Of a stretch of 64,000 nt of DNA, positions 15,975 through 24,895 are shown in pieces (within the stretch, counting starts at the first letter, position 1; each line of letters starts with the position of its first letter). The notes beneath the pieces are model-generated. The model was not told where the DNA came from. It did no database searches and worked only from the letters and a program-made list of their open reading frames with translations. The stretch is taken from contig NZ_BCWW01000001.1 of assembly GCF_001894785.1 (NCBI RefSeq), forward strand, positions 124,001-188,000, read 5' to 3'. A program made the position numbers and the translations under genes. This DNA comes from Rhodococcoides fascians NBRC 12155 = LMG 3623. Lineage in GTDB: Bacteria > Actinomycetota > Actinomycetes > Mycobacteriales > Mycobacteriaceae.

Positions 15975-18254
15975 TCAGAGATCGGCCTTCTGCGGGCACA
16001 GCGCCGGGTCGAGAACAGTGATCTCCTTCGTACCGATCTGCAGCACCCGGGCCGACGGGATGTCGAAGAAGAGACCGGTGATCCGCAGACGACCCTCCGC
16101 GTTCGCGCGTCCCACCACCCGGTGACGGGTCAACGTCTGCAGCTGCACCGCCACATTGACCATCGCGAGCTGGTCGGCCTCGCCGAAGCCCAACTCCGCC
16201 GCTTGACGGCCCACCGCGTGCCCACTGCGGAACGCCTCCAGGCTGGCTCTTCCGTGCCCGAGCCACTCGGCCACCGACGGGTCGGCGGCGTTCTCCGCCC
16301 CGCCGAGAATGGCCTTCATGGCACCACAACCGGAATGGCCACACACCACAACCGACGACGTACCCACTTCGTCGACGCCGAAGGCAAGAGCTGCCTCCAC
16401 CGAACAGTCCTGACCTTGGGTGGGGATCATGTTGCCGACGTTGCGCACGGTGAACAGGTCACCGGGGCCGCTGCTGGTGATCGTGTTCGGCATGACGCGT
16501 GAGTCGACGCAGCAGAGGAACAGCGTGTCCGGGTCCTGAGACTCGGTCAGTCCTTCCAGGTGCGGACGAATGTTGGGGGCATGAGTGCGGTGGTATTCGG
16601 CCACTCCGCTCAACACCGGACGCAGAGCGGCAGGCGAATCCTCCTGCGTGTCGTCGCTCTTGAGCTGCCACGCCCGCCACGGTGCCAACGAGCTGCGCAC
16701 CGTGGCAGATCCGCGCCGCGGTGGCCCTTCGGTGGCCGCAGCCATCGACGCCGTGCCCACCTCCTCGACGCGCACGGAACCATCGGTCGTTTCGTGTTGG
16801 CGGACCCACTCGTTCAACGCGTCGTGCACAGCATGGTCGAGGAAATCGACTCCGAGATGGACGGTGACAGACGTGCCTGCGGGCACCGTGGCCAACACAC
16901 GAGTCAGTCGCGGCAGCGCGAGGAAGCTCAGCGAGCCCTCCATAGTCACCCGCCAGGTTCCGTCGACCGTTTCCTCGGCCCGAATCTTCGCCAGCACCAC
17001 GCGTCGCAGAACCAGGATGATCGAGAGCGCCAGGCCGATCAGCACTCCCTCGAGCAGGTTGAGCGCCACGACACCCAGCACCGTGACTGCGTAGACAGCG
17101 ATGTCACCGGTCTTGTTGGCGATCTTGATGTCGGCCAGTTTGATGAGCTGCACACCGATCATCACGAGCAACCCGGCGAGCGCCGCGAACGGCACGAGCT
17201 CGACGATCGAAATGAACAGCACCGAGAAGATCAGGATCCACACGCCGTGCAGAATCGCCGACGCACGAGACTTGGCACCGACCTTGACGTTGGTCGCGCT
17301 ACGCACGATGACGCCGGTGATCGGCAGGCCACCGATGGCACCGGAGGCCATGTTGCCCGCACCCTGAGCCATCAATTCGCGGTCGAAGTTGGTGCGCTCA
17401 CCGCTGTGCATCTTGTCGACGGCCACAGCGGACAGCAGGCTCTCGACGCTGGCGATCAGCGCGATGGTGATGACACCGGTGGCGAATGCACCCCACTGAC
17501 CGTCGGGCATGATCGGGAAGCTCAGAGACTCGATGAGGTTGCCCGGCAACTCGATTCGCTCGACGTCGAGCGAGAAGAAGATCGAGACCGCGGTTGCGGT
17601 GACCACTGCAACCAGTGCCGCAGGCACTTTGGAAACCTTGGCCATCACACTGGACACGCCGGCCAGTCGCGGCCACGCGAACATCAGCACGACGACGATG
17701 CCGCCGACGACGATGGACGGCCATTGGCCGTCGGCCACGGAACGCGGAATGGCGAGCAGGTTCTGCACCGCGGAGCTTTCGGACTCTCCACCGAGCAGCA
17801 CGTGAATCTGTTGCAGCGCAATGGTTATACCGATGCCGGCGAGCATCGCGTGAACGACCACCGGCGAAATGGCAAGTGCACTACGAGCAATGCGGCTCAT
17901 GCCCAGAAGAACCTGGACGAGGCCGGCCAACACCGTGATGGCACATGTTGTAGCCCAACCGAATTGATTGACCAACTCGGCGACCACCACAGTCAGACCC
18001 GCAGCCGGACCACTGACCTGCAACGGCGACCCGCCGAGAATACCGGCGAGAATACCGCCGACCACAGCGGCGATGAGGCCGGCCATGATGGGAGCGCCGG
18101 AGGCGACAGCGATACCGATCGAAAGTGGCACTGCCACAAGGAAAACGACCAGCGAGGCCGGTAGGTCGTACTTGATTATCGACCCGACCCGAGACGGCGG
18201 CTCGGATCGGGTCTTCGGACTGGGTTCTGAATCGTGCTCTGCTGTCGTTGTCAC
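15975..18254 (-). CDS. SulP-family anion transporter fused to beta-carbonic anhydrase
   Basis: The 759-residue protein combines a SulP transporter (about residues 25-440, many membrane helices, with the SulP signature near GGILGGSPLQVSGPAAGLTV), a short STAS-like segment (about 445-520), and a C-terminal beta-carbonic anhydrase. The zinc ligands of the anhydrase are visible as CCVDSR and HSGCGA. SulP-anhydrase fusions, known also in mycobacteria (Rv3273 type), are thought to couple bicarbonate transport to CO2 hydration at the membrane. It sits alone between dnaB and the ribosomal operon and is on the same strand. The start is ATG 18254. Confidence 0.9.
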   Translation of the reverse strand: MTTTAEHDSEPSPKTRSEPPSRVGSIIKYDLPASLVVFLVAVPLSIGIAVASGAPIMAGLIAAVVGGILAGILGGSPLQVSGPAAGLTVVVAELVNQFGWATTCAITVLAGLVQVLLGMSRIARSALAISPVVVHAMLAGIGITIALQQIHVLLGGESESSAVQNLLAIPRSVADGQWPSIVVGGIVVVLMFAWPRLAGVSSVMAKVSKVPAALVAVVTATAVSIFFSLDVERIELPGNLIESLSFPIMPDGQWGAFATGVITIALIASVESLLSAVAVDKMHSGERTNFDRELMAQGAGNMASGAIGGLPITGVIVRSATNVKVGAKSRASAILHGVWILIFSVLFISIVELVPFAALAGLLVMIGVQLIKLADIKIANKTGDIAVYAVTVLGVVALNLLEGVLIGLALSIILVLRRVVLAKIRAEETVDGTWRVTMEGSLSFLALPRLTRVLATVPAGTSVTVHLGVDFLDHAVHDALNEWVRQHETTDGSVRVEEVGTASMAAATEGPPRRGSATVRSSLAPWRAWQLKSDDTQEDSPAALRPVLSGVAEYHRTHAPNIRPHLEGLTESQDPDTLFLCCVDSRVMPNTITSSGPGDLFTVRNVGNMIPTQGQDCSVEAALAFGVDEVGTSSVVVCGHSGCGAMKAILGGAENAADPSVAEWLGHGRASLEAFRSGHAVGRQAAELGFGEADQLAMVNVAVQLQTLTRHRVVGRANAEGRLRITGLFFDIPSARVLQIGTKEITVLDPALCPQKADL

Positions 18255-18418
18255 GGCAGTTCCTCCGGGCGTCTAGGCGTCAGGTCGGTCGATCGTGTTC
18301 CGGCTTGAAATGTCGCCCCCAAGTAAAGGGTACGCAAACCTCGGCCGAAGGTGGCACCGAGAGAGATCCTTCACAATTTGGAAACCGTTGTGACAGTTGA
18401 ATTTTGTGAGATGGCACG

Positions 18419-18451
18419 AAAAAACCCCACGAACCGAAGTTCGTGGGGTTT
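18419..18451 (-). terminator. intrinsic terminator of the rpsF-ssb-rpsR-rplI operon
   Basis: AAACCCCACGAAC (18422-18434) and GTTCGTGGGGTTT (18439-18451) form a 13-bp stem with a CGAA tetraloop. On the minus strand it is followed by six consecutive T (18419-18424), giving a textbook rho-independent terminator 32 bp after rplI. Confidence 0.9.
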
Positions 18452-18482
18452 CTTGCAACCGTTTCGGGCCGAAAGCTGAAAA

Positions 18483-18938
18483 TCAGCTTCCGACGACCTC
18501 CAGCTTGAACTTGGCGGTCACGTCGGGATGCAGGTTCACGACGATGTCGTGCTTGCCCGTGCTCTTGACGTGAGCCTTCGGCAGATCGATGCTGCGCTTG
18601 TCGACGACCGGTCCACCGGCAGCCTTGAGTGCAGAAGCGACGTCCGACGCGGTGACCGAGCCGAACAGCTTGCCCGAGTCGCCGGCAGTCTTGACAGACA
18701 GCGTGACGGACTCGAGGCCCTCGATGGCCTGCTTGAGCTCGTTGGCGTGCTCGAGGCCGCGAACGGCCCGAGCTTCCTGAGCGCGGCGAATGCCGTCGAC
18801 CTGCTTCTGAGCTCCACGGGTGGCCTGGATGGCCAATCCGCGGGGCAGCAGGAAGTTACGGCCGTAGCCGTCCTTGACCTCTACGGTGTCGCCAGGCGCA
18901 CCGAGGTTGTCCACATCAGCGGTGAGGATCAGTTTCAT
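18483..18938 (-). CDS. rplI: 50S ribosomal protein L9 (bL9)
   Basis: The 151-residue protein starts [20 protein letters not shown] followed by [16 protein letters not shown], the N-terminal rRNA-binding domain of bL9. A long connecting helix rich in Arg/Glu/Ala and a C-terminal domain ending [15 protein letters not shown] follow. It is the last gene of the rpsF-ssb-rpsR-rplI operon, 15 bp after rpsR, and is followed by a strong terminator. Length is normal for actinobacteria. Confidence 0.97.
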   Translation of the reverse strand: MKLILTADVDNLGAPGDTVEVKDGYGRNFLLPRGLAIQATRGAQKQVDGIRRAQEARAVRGLEHANELKQAIEGLESVTLSVKTAGDSGKLFGSVTASDVASALKAAGGPVVDKRSIDLPKAHVKSTGKHDIVVNLHPDVTAKFKLEVVGS

Positions 18939-18953
18939 ACCAATCGCCCCTTT

Positions 18954-19196
18954 CTATCGAGCCGTCGCGGCGTAAGGCAGCAGTGCTACCTCACGCGAGT
19001 TCTTCACGGCAACGGCCACGTCACGCTGATGCTGGACGCAGTTGCCGGTGACACGGCGAGCACGGATCTTTCCGCGATCGCTGACGTACTTACGCAGCAA
19101 CGTCGTGTCCTTGTAATCGATCGCCGTGTTCTTTTCCTTGCAGAAGGAACACGCCTTCTTCTTGAGCACCTTGTCGCGCAATGGCGGTTTGGGCAT
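18954..19196 (-). CDS. rpsR: 30S ribosomal protein S18 (bS18), cysteine-containing form
   Basis: The 80-residue protein contains the S18 core [20 protein letters not shown] followed by [13 protein letters not shown]. It carries CSFC near the N-terminus plus C and H further on (GNCVQH), so it is the zinc-ribbon (C+) paralogue. In mycobacteria a zinc-free copy elsewhere replaces this form under zinc limitation. It lies between ssb and rplI in the conserved operon. Confidence 0.96.
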   Translation of the reverse strand: MPKPPLRDKVLKKKACSFCKEKNTAIDYKDTTLLRKYVSDRGKIRARRVTGNCVQHQRDVAVAVKNSREVALLPYAATAR

Positions 19197-19238
19197 GGGT
19201 CTTTCTCCGTTACATCTGGTTGTTCTCGATCGAAGGAT

Positions 19239-19784
19239 CTAGAACGGTGGCTCTTCGTCTCCGCCACGTCCGCCGAAGGAGCCCGACGCCGCTGGGGCAC
19301 TGCCCCAGGGATCGTCTCCACCGGAACCGGAGTTGGACGAGGAGTTCGAGCGGCCGCCGCCCGATCCGCCGGAGGAACCCGAGCCGGAGTTGAAGCCGCC
19401 TCCGCCGCCACCTCCACCGCGATTGGCCTTGTTGACCTTTGCGGTGGCGTAGCGAAGTGAAGGTCCGATCTCGTCGACTTCGAGCTCGACGACTGTCCGC
19501 TTCTCACCCTCGCGCGTCTCGTACGAACGCTGCCGCAGCCGTCCGCTCACGATCACTCGTGAGCCTCGGGTCAGACTCTCGGCAACGTTCTCCGCTGCCT
19601 CGCGCCAGATGTTGCAGCGCATGAAGAGCGCGTCGCCGTCTTTCCATTCGTTCGTCTGACGATCGAATGTGCGCGGGGTGGATGCAACCGTGAAGTTGGC
19701 AACTGCCGCACCGGCGGGGGTGAATCGAAGTTCTGGATCAGCCGTCAAGTTTCCGATGACGGTGATGACGGTCTCGCCTGCCAT
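19239..19784 (-). CDS. ssb: single-stranded DNA-binding protein
   Basis: The 181-residue protein has an N-terminal OB fold ([47 protein letters not shown]), a long Gly/Ser-rich disordered linker (from about residue 122) and an acidic C-terminal tip DEEPPF that recruits replication and repair partners. ATG 19784 is the start, with GAAAGAGGAACC upstream; a longer reading to 19841 is not needed. It is in the rpsF-ssb-rpsR-rplI operon. Confidence 0.96.
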   Translation of the reverse strand: MAGETVITVIGNLTADPELRFTPAGAAVANFTVASTPRTFDRQTNEWKDGDALFMRCNIWREAAENVAESLTRGSRVIVSGRLRQRSYETREGEKRTVVELEVDEIGPSLRYATAKVNKANRGGGGGGGGFNSGSGSSGGSGGGRSNSSSNSGSGGDDPWGSAPAASGSFGGRGGDEEPPF

Positions 19785-19841
19785 GGTTCCTCTTTCAGTA
19801 GTAAGCGTTGTGAGTGCCAGCCTAGGGCCGGACACCGACAA

Positions 19842-20129
19842 TTACTTGCCCTGTCGCAGGACCTTCGTACGCAACACGGACTCGTTGAGTCCGAGCTGAC
19901 GATCCAGCTCGCTGACGGTGGCAGGCTCGGCGTTGAGGTTCACAACGGCGTAGATGCCCTCGGCATGCTTGAGGATCTCGTAAGCCAGACGACGCTTGCC
20001 CCATACATCGACCTTGTCGACGGTGCCGCCATCCTTGCGAACGACGTTGAGGAACGTATCGAGCGACGGAGCGACAGTGCGCTCGTCCAGATTGGGGTCG
20101 AGAATGACCATCAATTCGTAATGACGCAT
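19842..20129 (-). CDS. rpsF: 30S ribosomal protein S6 (bS6)
   Basis: The 95-residue protein begins [20 protein letters not shown] and contains [20 protein letters not shown], the S6 core that pairs with S18 in the 30S platform. The start ATG 20129 has GGAGGTGATG upstream. It is the first gene of the operon, and its leader carries two hairpins. Confidence 0.97.
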   Translation of the reverse strand: MRHYELMVILDPNLDERTVAPSLDTFLNVVRKDGGTVDKVDVWGKRRLAYEILKHAEGIYAVVNLNAEPATVSELDRQLGLNESVLRTKVLRQGK

Positions 20130-20164
20130 AAGACCTCATCACCTCCTGTGGACTAGTGAAAACG

Positions 20165-20208
20165 GCCACGGACTATCCGTGGCAGGAGGGTCGTTGCGTC
20201 AGCAACCC
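20165..20208 (-). promoter_or_regulatory. rpsF leader with two hairpins, possible S6:S18 autoregulatory region
   Basis: GCCACGG-N5-CCGTGGC (20165-20183) and a second stem GGGT-GTTGC-GCAAC-ACCC (20188-20208) lie 36-79 bp upstream of rpsF. Many bacteria control this operon by S6:S18 binding to an rpsF leader stem with a CCG element. I can see hairpins but cannot confirm the known consensus. Confidence 0.3.
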
Positions 20209-20290
20209 CTCGAAGATACACGACAGGGCCCTGACCTGCTAATTCCCTCTGGGCGCACAGTCGGGCATTCGCTCGTCATACTCTTGCACC

Positions 20291-21694
20291 ATGCGATCCG
20301 GGGTCCGCGCCAGTCCGACGACGGTTGTCGTGGTCGTCGCGATGGCAGCAATCGGGTTGATTCTGGGATATCTGAACAAGGCCCGCTGCGCCGTCGCACC
20401 GTTCGACGAGTCCGGACGCAGCACGGTGTTCGACGCCATCAAGGACTCGTCCGTCTGCTACTCCGACATCCAGTTCCTGTGGCTCGGCCGCGATATCGAC
20501 AATCACATATTTCCCTACATCCACGGGGCCATCACGAGCGACGGAATCCTCACCGGAGGGACGGTCGAGTATCCGGTTCTGAGCGGTCTGCTGATGTGGC
20601 TCGGCGCGATCCCGGCCCACACCGACGCGCAGTTCCTGTTGACCTCGGCACTGATCCTTGCACCGTTCGGGCTTCTCACCGCCTGGATGCTCGGGCGGAT
20701 GGCCGGCTGGCCGGCGCTGCTGTGGTCCATCTCCCCACCCCTGGTGATGTACGCCTTCCACAACTGGGAGCTACCGGTCGTCGCCTCTGCGGTAGGTGCG
20801 ATCTTCGTCATGACATTGCCGATTGCATTGCGGCGCAAGGCAATTGTGGCTTCGGTACTGCTGGCGATCGGCTTCTGCCTCAAGATCTATCCGGGCGCGT
20901 TCGTGCTCCCGCTCATTGCCTATGTCGTCACCGGCGGAACGAACGGTCGAGAAAAACCGGAGACCGTCCGTGGCCGCTACGACATACGCGGCGGCCTGCA
21001 GGTCGCCGGAGCCGCGATCGCCACCGTCGTCGCTGTCAACCTGCCGTTCGCCGTCATCGGTTACGAGGGCTGGCGCGCGTCCTTCACCTTCCAGTCGCTG
21101 CGCCAGGCGGACCTGACGACCAACTCCATCTGGTACTGGGGGCTGCGCCACTTCTACGTCAACGACCGCATGACGCCCGACGCGTACAACGACGCCGAAG
21201 CGTCGTTCCAAAAAGTCGTCGACGTGGCCTCGCCGCTACTGGTGTTCGTCGCGTTCGCGATCGCGCTGTGGCTCGGCTTCCGGCGCGCGAACGTGATCGG
21301 CACCTATCCCTGGGTCGCCGTGAGCGGGTCGATGCTGTGCGGCTTCATGCTGCTGCACAAGGTGCACTCACCCCAGTACACGCTGTGGCTGCTTCCCTTC
21401 CTCGTGTTGCTTCGGATCCCCTGGGGGATCGTCGCCGCGTACTTGATGGTCGATCTGTCGATGGGGATCGGCGTGTTCAAGTACTTCGCTGCGCTGGCCT
21501 CCGGCGTCGACGCCAACGACGAAGAATTCTTCGTCCTCGTCGGAGTCTGGGGGCGAGCGCTGCTGCTGGTGGTGCTGTTCGTGATGTTCGCCCGCGCTCG
21601 CCTGCGGTTTGCCCAGCCGGGCGAAACCGACTCGGAGTCGGTAACGTCGCCTCGTTCGTCGACGACATCTGTGACGGCATCACCGAGGCACTAG
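20291..21694 (+). CDS. polytopic membrane protein, GT-C fold (GT87/DUF2029-type glycosyltransferase)
   Basis: The 467-residue membrane protein has about ten helices. Its extracellular first loop holds CYSDIQFLWLGRDIDNHIFP and ends TVEYPVLSG, the acidic/EYP pattern of the mycobacterial Rv0051-like GT87 family, which use polyprenyl-phosphate mannose or similar donors. KVHSPQYTLWLLPFLVLL is a second family landmark. The TACTCT at 20279-20284 lies six bases before the ATG, suggesting a leaderless mRNA. A second related gene lies at 34.7-36.2 kb in the usual place next to ponA, so this one is the extra paralogue. The sugar acceptor is unknown. Confidence 0.8.
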   Translation: MRSGVRASPTTVVVVVAMAAIGLILGYLNKARCAVAPFDESGRSTVFDAIKDSSVCYSDIQFLWLGRDIDNHIFPYIHGAITSDGILTGGTVEYPVLSGLLMWLGAIPAHTDAQFLLTSALILAPFGLLTAWMLGRMAGWPALLWSISPPLVMYAFHNWELPVVASAVGAIFVMTLPIALRRKAIVASVLLAIGFCLKIYPGAFVLPLIAYVVTGGTNGREKPETVRGRYDIRGGLQVAGAAIATVVAVNLPFAVIGYEGWRASFTFQSLRQADLTTNSIWYWGLRHFYVNDRMTPDAYNDAEASFQKVVDVASPLLVFVAFAIALWLGFRRANVIGTYPWVAVSGSMLCGFMLLHKVHSPQYTLWLLPFLVLLRIPWGIVAAYLMVDLSMGIGVFKYFAALASGVDANDEEFFVLVGVWGRALLLVVLFVMFARARLRFAQPGETDSESVTSPRSSTTSVTASPRH

Positions 21695-21746
21695 AGCTTC
21701 GGGAAACAGGGCGCTGGGGAAATAGCGCGCAGAGCGGGGCGGGGAC

Positions 21747-22445
21747 ATGGCACAGGTGTCGCAATCTCAGGGAAGTACCGAGGACGGCACTGCCGCGGTA
21801 CGTCGGATCGGTTTGATCGAGGACCACGAATCCGTTGCGCTCGGCCTCAAGGCCATGCTGGCGGACGAACCCGATCTCGATCTCGTGATCATGGCCTCCA
21901 CCGTGGACGAATTGCTCGCCCACCGAGAGCAGCTCGACCTGGTGGTACTCGATCTGCGCCTCGGCGACGGATCGTCTCCGCGCTCGAACGTGGAACAGTT
22001 GCACGCCGCAGGATCACGAGTGCTGGTGTACACCGGTGCCGAGAACGCATTCCTGGTTCGGTCCGCGGCACGCGCGGGAGTGCTCGGCGTGGTGCGCAAG
22101 TCCGCGCCCGCATCGGCCATCGTGTCCGCGATCCGGCGAGCCGCGAGCGGCGGGCAGGTGGTCACCACGGACTGGGCCGCGGCGATCGACGGCGATCCAC
22201 AACTGCCCGACGTCGGTCTGAGCCCACGTCAACGCGAGGTGCTCGCCCTCTACGCGTCGGGCGAGAAGGCAGGACGCGTCGCCCGCCTGGCCGGACTGTC
22301 GGAACAGACCGTGAACGACTACCTCGTGCGCATCCGCAACAAATACGCCGAGGCGGGGCGTCCGGCACCGACCAAAACCGATCTGTACAAACGCGCGGTC
22401 GAAGACGGCTGGCTCCCGATGCCCGAGCTCCCCTCGCAGGACTGA
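21747..22445 (+). CDS. NarL/FixJ-type response regulator without adjacent kinase
   Basis: The 232-residue protein has a receiver domain (residues 20-140: GLIEDHESVALGLKAMLA, phosphoacceptor Asp in LDLVVLDLRLGDG, VLVYTGAENAF, VRKSAPASAIV) and a C-terminal LuxR helix-turn-helix (LSPRQREVLALYASGEKAGR, ETVNDYL-like QTVNDYLVRIRNKY). No histidine kinase is encoded nearby. It starts at ATG 21747 and is followed by a shorter LuxR-type protein whose C-terminus has the same RNKYxxxGRxAPTK ending. Both genes open the Ter island and may regulate it. Confidence 0.87.
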   Translation: MAQVSQSQGSTEDGTAAVRRIGLIEDHESVALGLKAMLADEPDLDLVIMASTVDELLAHREQLDLVVLDLRLGDGSSPRSNVEQLHAAGSRVLVYTGAENAFLVRSAARAGVLGVVRKSAPASAIVSAIRRAASGGQVVTTDWAAAIDGDPQLPDVGLSPRQREVLALYASGEKAGRVARLAGLSEQTVNDYLVRIRNKYAEAGRPAPTKTDLYKRAVEDGWLPMPELPSQD

Positions 22446-22596
22446 TGACCGGTTGGAACGCGATTCATGACGCATCCTCGGAGTTGACGGTTCAAATGCC
22501 CATAGAAATCAGGGCAGCGAGTCTGTGATCGACCTGTGAGAATGAGTTGACTCAGGTTTAGACCGTCTCAACCTGCCTCGGCCCTCGGGAGAACTG

Positions 22597-22941
22597 ATGT
22601 CCGCACTGCTCGATCCCATGCCCTCGGAACACAGCGACTCCATCTCTGCCGCACCGCTCGCTCGCGGACTGATCAGCCTGGTGCCGCCCGCTGAGCAGAG
22701 CGACAAGTTTCCCACTCGGCCCGGCCTGACCGACCGTGAGATCGAGGTACTGCTCTGCTGGATTCGCCTCGACTCCAAGACCGAGGTCGCCAAGGCGCTG
22801 TTCCTGTCGCTGGGAACCGTCAACACCCACTTGACGCGCATCCGCGCGAAATACACCTCTGTCGGACGGTCCGCCCCGACCAAGGCCGCCCTGGTGGCCC
22901 GGGCCCTGCAGGACGGACTCGTCGACATCTCGGAGCTGTAA
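22597..22941 (+). CDS. stand-alone LuxR-type helix-turn-helix protein
   Basis: The 114-residue protein is little more than a LuxR DNA-binding domain: LTDREIEVLLCWIRLDSKTE, VAKALFLSLGTVNTHLTRIR, AKYTSVGRSAPTKAALVARA. The N-terminal 40 residues are unstructured and there is no receiver. It starts at ATG 22597, with GGGAGAA upstream. Its HTH end resembles that of the response regulator just upstream, so the two may be paralogues that bind similar sites or form mixed dimers. It is convergent with the DUF475 gene. Confidence 0.85.
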   Translation: MSALLDPMPSEHSDSISAAPLARGLISLVPPAEQSDKFPTRPGLTDREIEVLLCWIRLDSKTEVAKALFLSLGTVNTHLTRIRAKYTSVGRSAPTKAALVARALQDGLVDISEL

Positions 22942-22972
22942 GTCTTCGAGCTGATGTGGTTCGAAGCGAAGG

Positions 22973-24070
22973 TCAGACGTGGACTTCGGTGTCCACGCCT
23001 TCGCTCTCGAGACGCTTGTTGCGTCGGATGCTGCTGATCAGTGCCGCACCGATGAAGAGGATTCCGACGAAGCCGGTGATCAGTTCGTTGATGTGAACGC
23101 CGATCGACACGAGCAGGATGAGGGCCAAGGCACCGATTGCCCAGTGCGCGCCGTGCTCGAGGTACACGTAGTCCGACAACGTTCCCTTGCGAACGAGGAA
23201 CACCGTGATCGAGCGAACGAACATGGCACCGATGAAGCCGAGGCCGAGCGCGATGATGATCGGGTCCGCGGTGATGGCGAAGGCTCCGATGACACCGTCG
23301 AACGAGAACGACGCGTCGAGGACCTCGAGGTAGAGGAACAGGAAGAAGCCGGCCTTGCCGGTCGCCTTCGCCAGTTCGCTCGGGCCGCCGGAGGACTCTT
23401 CGCCCTCTTCCTCGATGTGGAACAGTTCGCCGAGACCGTTGACGGCAATGTAGGTGATCATGCCGAGCACGCCGGAGACCATGACGGTGGAAATCTTGTC
23501 GTCGTCGGCGAGGAATTCGGCGCTGAGCACGAGCAGCAGGCCCGCGACGACAACGGACAGCTGATCGAGGCGACCGATCCGGGCGAGAGGCTTCTCCAGC
23601 CAGCTCAGCCAGGTGATCTCGCGATCCTCGAAGATGAAGCCGAGGAAGAGCATCAGCAGGAACATGCCGCCGAAGGCTGCGATCTGCGGATGTGCGTCGG
23701 TGAGGAGCGTTTCGTAGCTCGGCGAACCGTCCGGGAAGGTCGCGGCACCGTCGGCGGGCGGGTTGAGCGCTAGGTCGATGGCGGCGACCGGACCGAGGCC
23801 CGACGCAGCCCAGACGATGACCAGCGGGAACAGCAACCGCATGCCGAACACGGCGATGACGATGCCGATGGTGAGGAAGATCTTCTGCCAGAACTCACTC
23901 ATCCGTCGCAACACGGTGGCGTTGATGACGGCGTTGTCGAAGGACAGGGACACTTCGAGCACACCGAGGATGAGGACGAGAATCATCGCCTCGAGTCCGC
24001 CGTACAAGAAGGCCACGATGACGGACACGATGGTGACCGCAATCGACCAGCCGAAGATTCTCATAACCAC
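22973..24070 (-). CDS. DUF475 TerC-like integral membrane protein
   Basis: The 365-residue polytopic membrane protein contains LGVLEVSLSFDNAVINATVL and a second LEVLDASFSFDGVIGAFAIT. These duplicated acidic motifs (E-x-x-x-S-F-D-N/G) are characteristic of the TerC superfamily, which is linked to metal export and tellurite resistance. I assign it to the DUF475 branch. A cytosolic acidic loop (ELFHIEEEGEESSGG) lies in the middle. GTG 24070, with AAAGG upstream, is the start. It lies just downstream of terD on the same strand, separated by a terminator. TerC-type proteins work with TerD proteins at the membrane. Confidence 0.85.
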   Translation of the reverse strand: MVMRIFGWSIAVTIVSVIVAFLYGGLEAMILVLILGVLEVSLSFDNAVINATVLRRMSEFWQKIFLTIGIVIAVFGMRLLFPLVIVWAASGLGPVAAIDLALNPPADGAATFPDGSPSYETLLTDAHPQIAAFGGMFLLMLFLGFIFEDREITWLSWLEKPLARIGRLDQLSVVVAGLLLVLSAEFLADDDKISTVMVSGVLGMITYIAVNGLGELFHIEEEGEESSGGPSELAKATGKAGFFLFLYLEVLDASFSFDGVIGAFAITADPIIIALGLGFIGAMFVRSITVFLVRKGTLSDYVYLEHGAHWAIGALALILLVSIGVHINELITGFVGILFIGAALISSIRRNKRLESEGVDTEVHV

Positions 24071-24133
24071 GTCAGTGGCCTTTCTGGCTAGGAGCAGAGC
24101 CCGCAGGCGCGACCAAGTTGGGGGACGAAACGG

Positions 24134-24170
24134 AAAAACCCCCGCCCATCATGAATGACGAGGCGGGGGT
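24134..24170 (-). terminator. rho-independent terminator of terD
   Basis: ACCCCCGCC (24138-24146) pairs with GGCGGGGGT (24162-24170). On the minus strand it is followed by TTTTT (24134-24138). It lies between terD and the DUF475 gene, so most terD transcripts should stop before DUF475. Confidence 0.85.
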
Positions 24171-24195
24171 ATCCCCAATCTTGGGAGCGCCTTTA

Positions 24196-24771
24196 CTAGA
24201 CGTTTACTCCGAAGTCCCGGGCGATGCCTGCGAGTCCGGACGCGTAGCCCTGGCCGACTGCGCGGAACTTCCACTCCGCGCCGTTGCGGTACAGCTCGCC
24301 GAAGACCATCGCGGTCTCGGTCGAGGCATCCTCGCTGAGGTCGTAGCGAGCAAGCTCGGAGTTGTCGGCCTGGTTGATGACGCGGATGAACGCGTTGCGC
24401 ACCTGACCGAACGACTGCGAGCGAGCGTCCGCATCGTAGATCGACACGGGGAACGTGATGGTCTCGATCTCCGGCGGCACAGCGGCGAGATCGACCTTGA
24501 TCTGCTCGTCGTCTCCGTCGCCTTCACCGGTCGTGTTGTCCCCGGTGTGCTCGATGGAGCCGTCGGGAGACTTCAAGTTGTTGAAGAACACGAAGTGCCC
24601 GTCGCTCAGGGCCTTCTTCGTCGAGTTCAATGCGATGGCGCTGGCATCGAGGTCGAAGTCGGTGCCCGTCGTCGTGCGGATGTCCCAACCGAGGCCGACC
24701 ACGACCGCGGTCAGGTTCGGTGCTGCCTTGGTGAGCGAGACATTGCCACCCTTGCTGAGGCTGACGCCCAT
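24196..24771 (-). CDS. terD: TerD family protein
   Basis: The 191-residue protein starts [20 protein letters not shown] and contains [20 protein letters not shown] followed by [22 protein letters not shown] (the acidic calcium-binding segment) and AWKF-like [15 protein letters not shown]. This is the classical TerD/CABP fold that binds Ca2+ and links stress signals to membrane-bound Ter complexes. ATG 24771 has AAAGGA upstream. It is divergent from the coiled-coil gene across a composite inverted repeat. A strong terminator follows. Confidence 0.95.
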   Translation of the reverse strand: MGVSLSKGGNVSLTKAAPNLTAVVVGLGWDIRTTTGTDFDLDASAIALNSTKKALSDGHFVFFNNLKSPDGSIEHTGDNTTGEGDGDDEQIKVDLAAVPPEIETITFPVSIYDADARSQSFGQVRNAFIRVINQADNSELARYDLSEDASTETAMVFGELYRNGAEWKFRAVGQGYASGLAGIARDFGVNV

Positions 24772-24794
24772 TGAGAGGTCCTTTCGCAATTGGT

Positions 24795-24824
24795 TTCCCG
24801 TTACGGGTACAACCGTAGTGGGAA
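24795..24824. promoter_or_regulatory. composite inverted repeat in the terD / coiled-coil intergenic region
   Basis: The 30-bp element has the symmetric structure TTCCC-N2-TACGG-N6-CCGTA-N2-GGGAA, with both arm pairs perfect. It lies 24-53 bp upstream of terD. Such a two-level dyad suggests binding of a dimer or tetramer regulator, possibly one of the nearby LuxR-type proteins. Confidence 0.5.
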
Positions 24825-24895
24825 TGTCCGGTTTCTGGACGTACTCGACCAACGAGCGCGGTGATGCGGAGGTTCCCGTCGGTAGTATCGAACAG

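Noticed and set aside
16560..18164. Long plus-strand open frame of 534 codons opposite the SulP-anhydrase gene
   Set aside because: Its protein is rich in His, Asp, Arg and Gln without any fold, as expected from the antisense of a high-GC gene. The minus-strand gene shows clear membrane helices and zinc motifs.
18907..18915. A perfect TTGTCCACA DnaA-like box
   Set aside because: It is a single copy inside the rplI coding region, without neighbours, so it is probably chance. The cluster upstream of dnaB is different.
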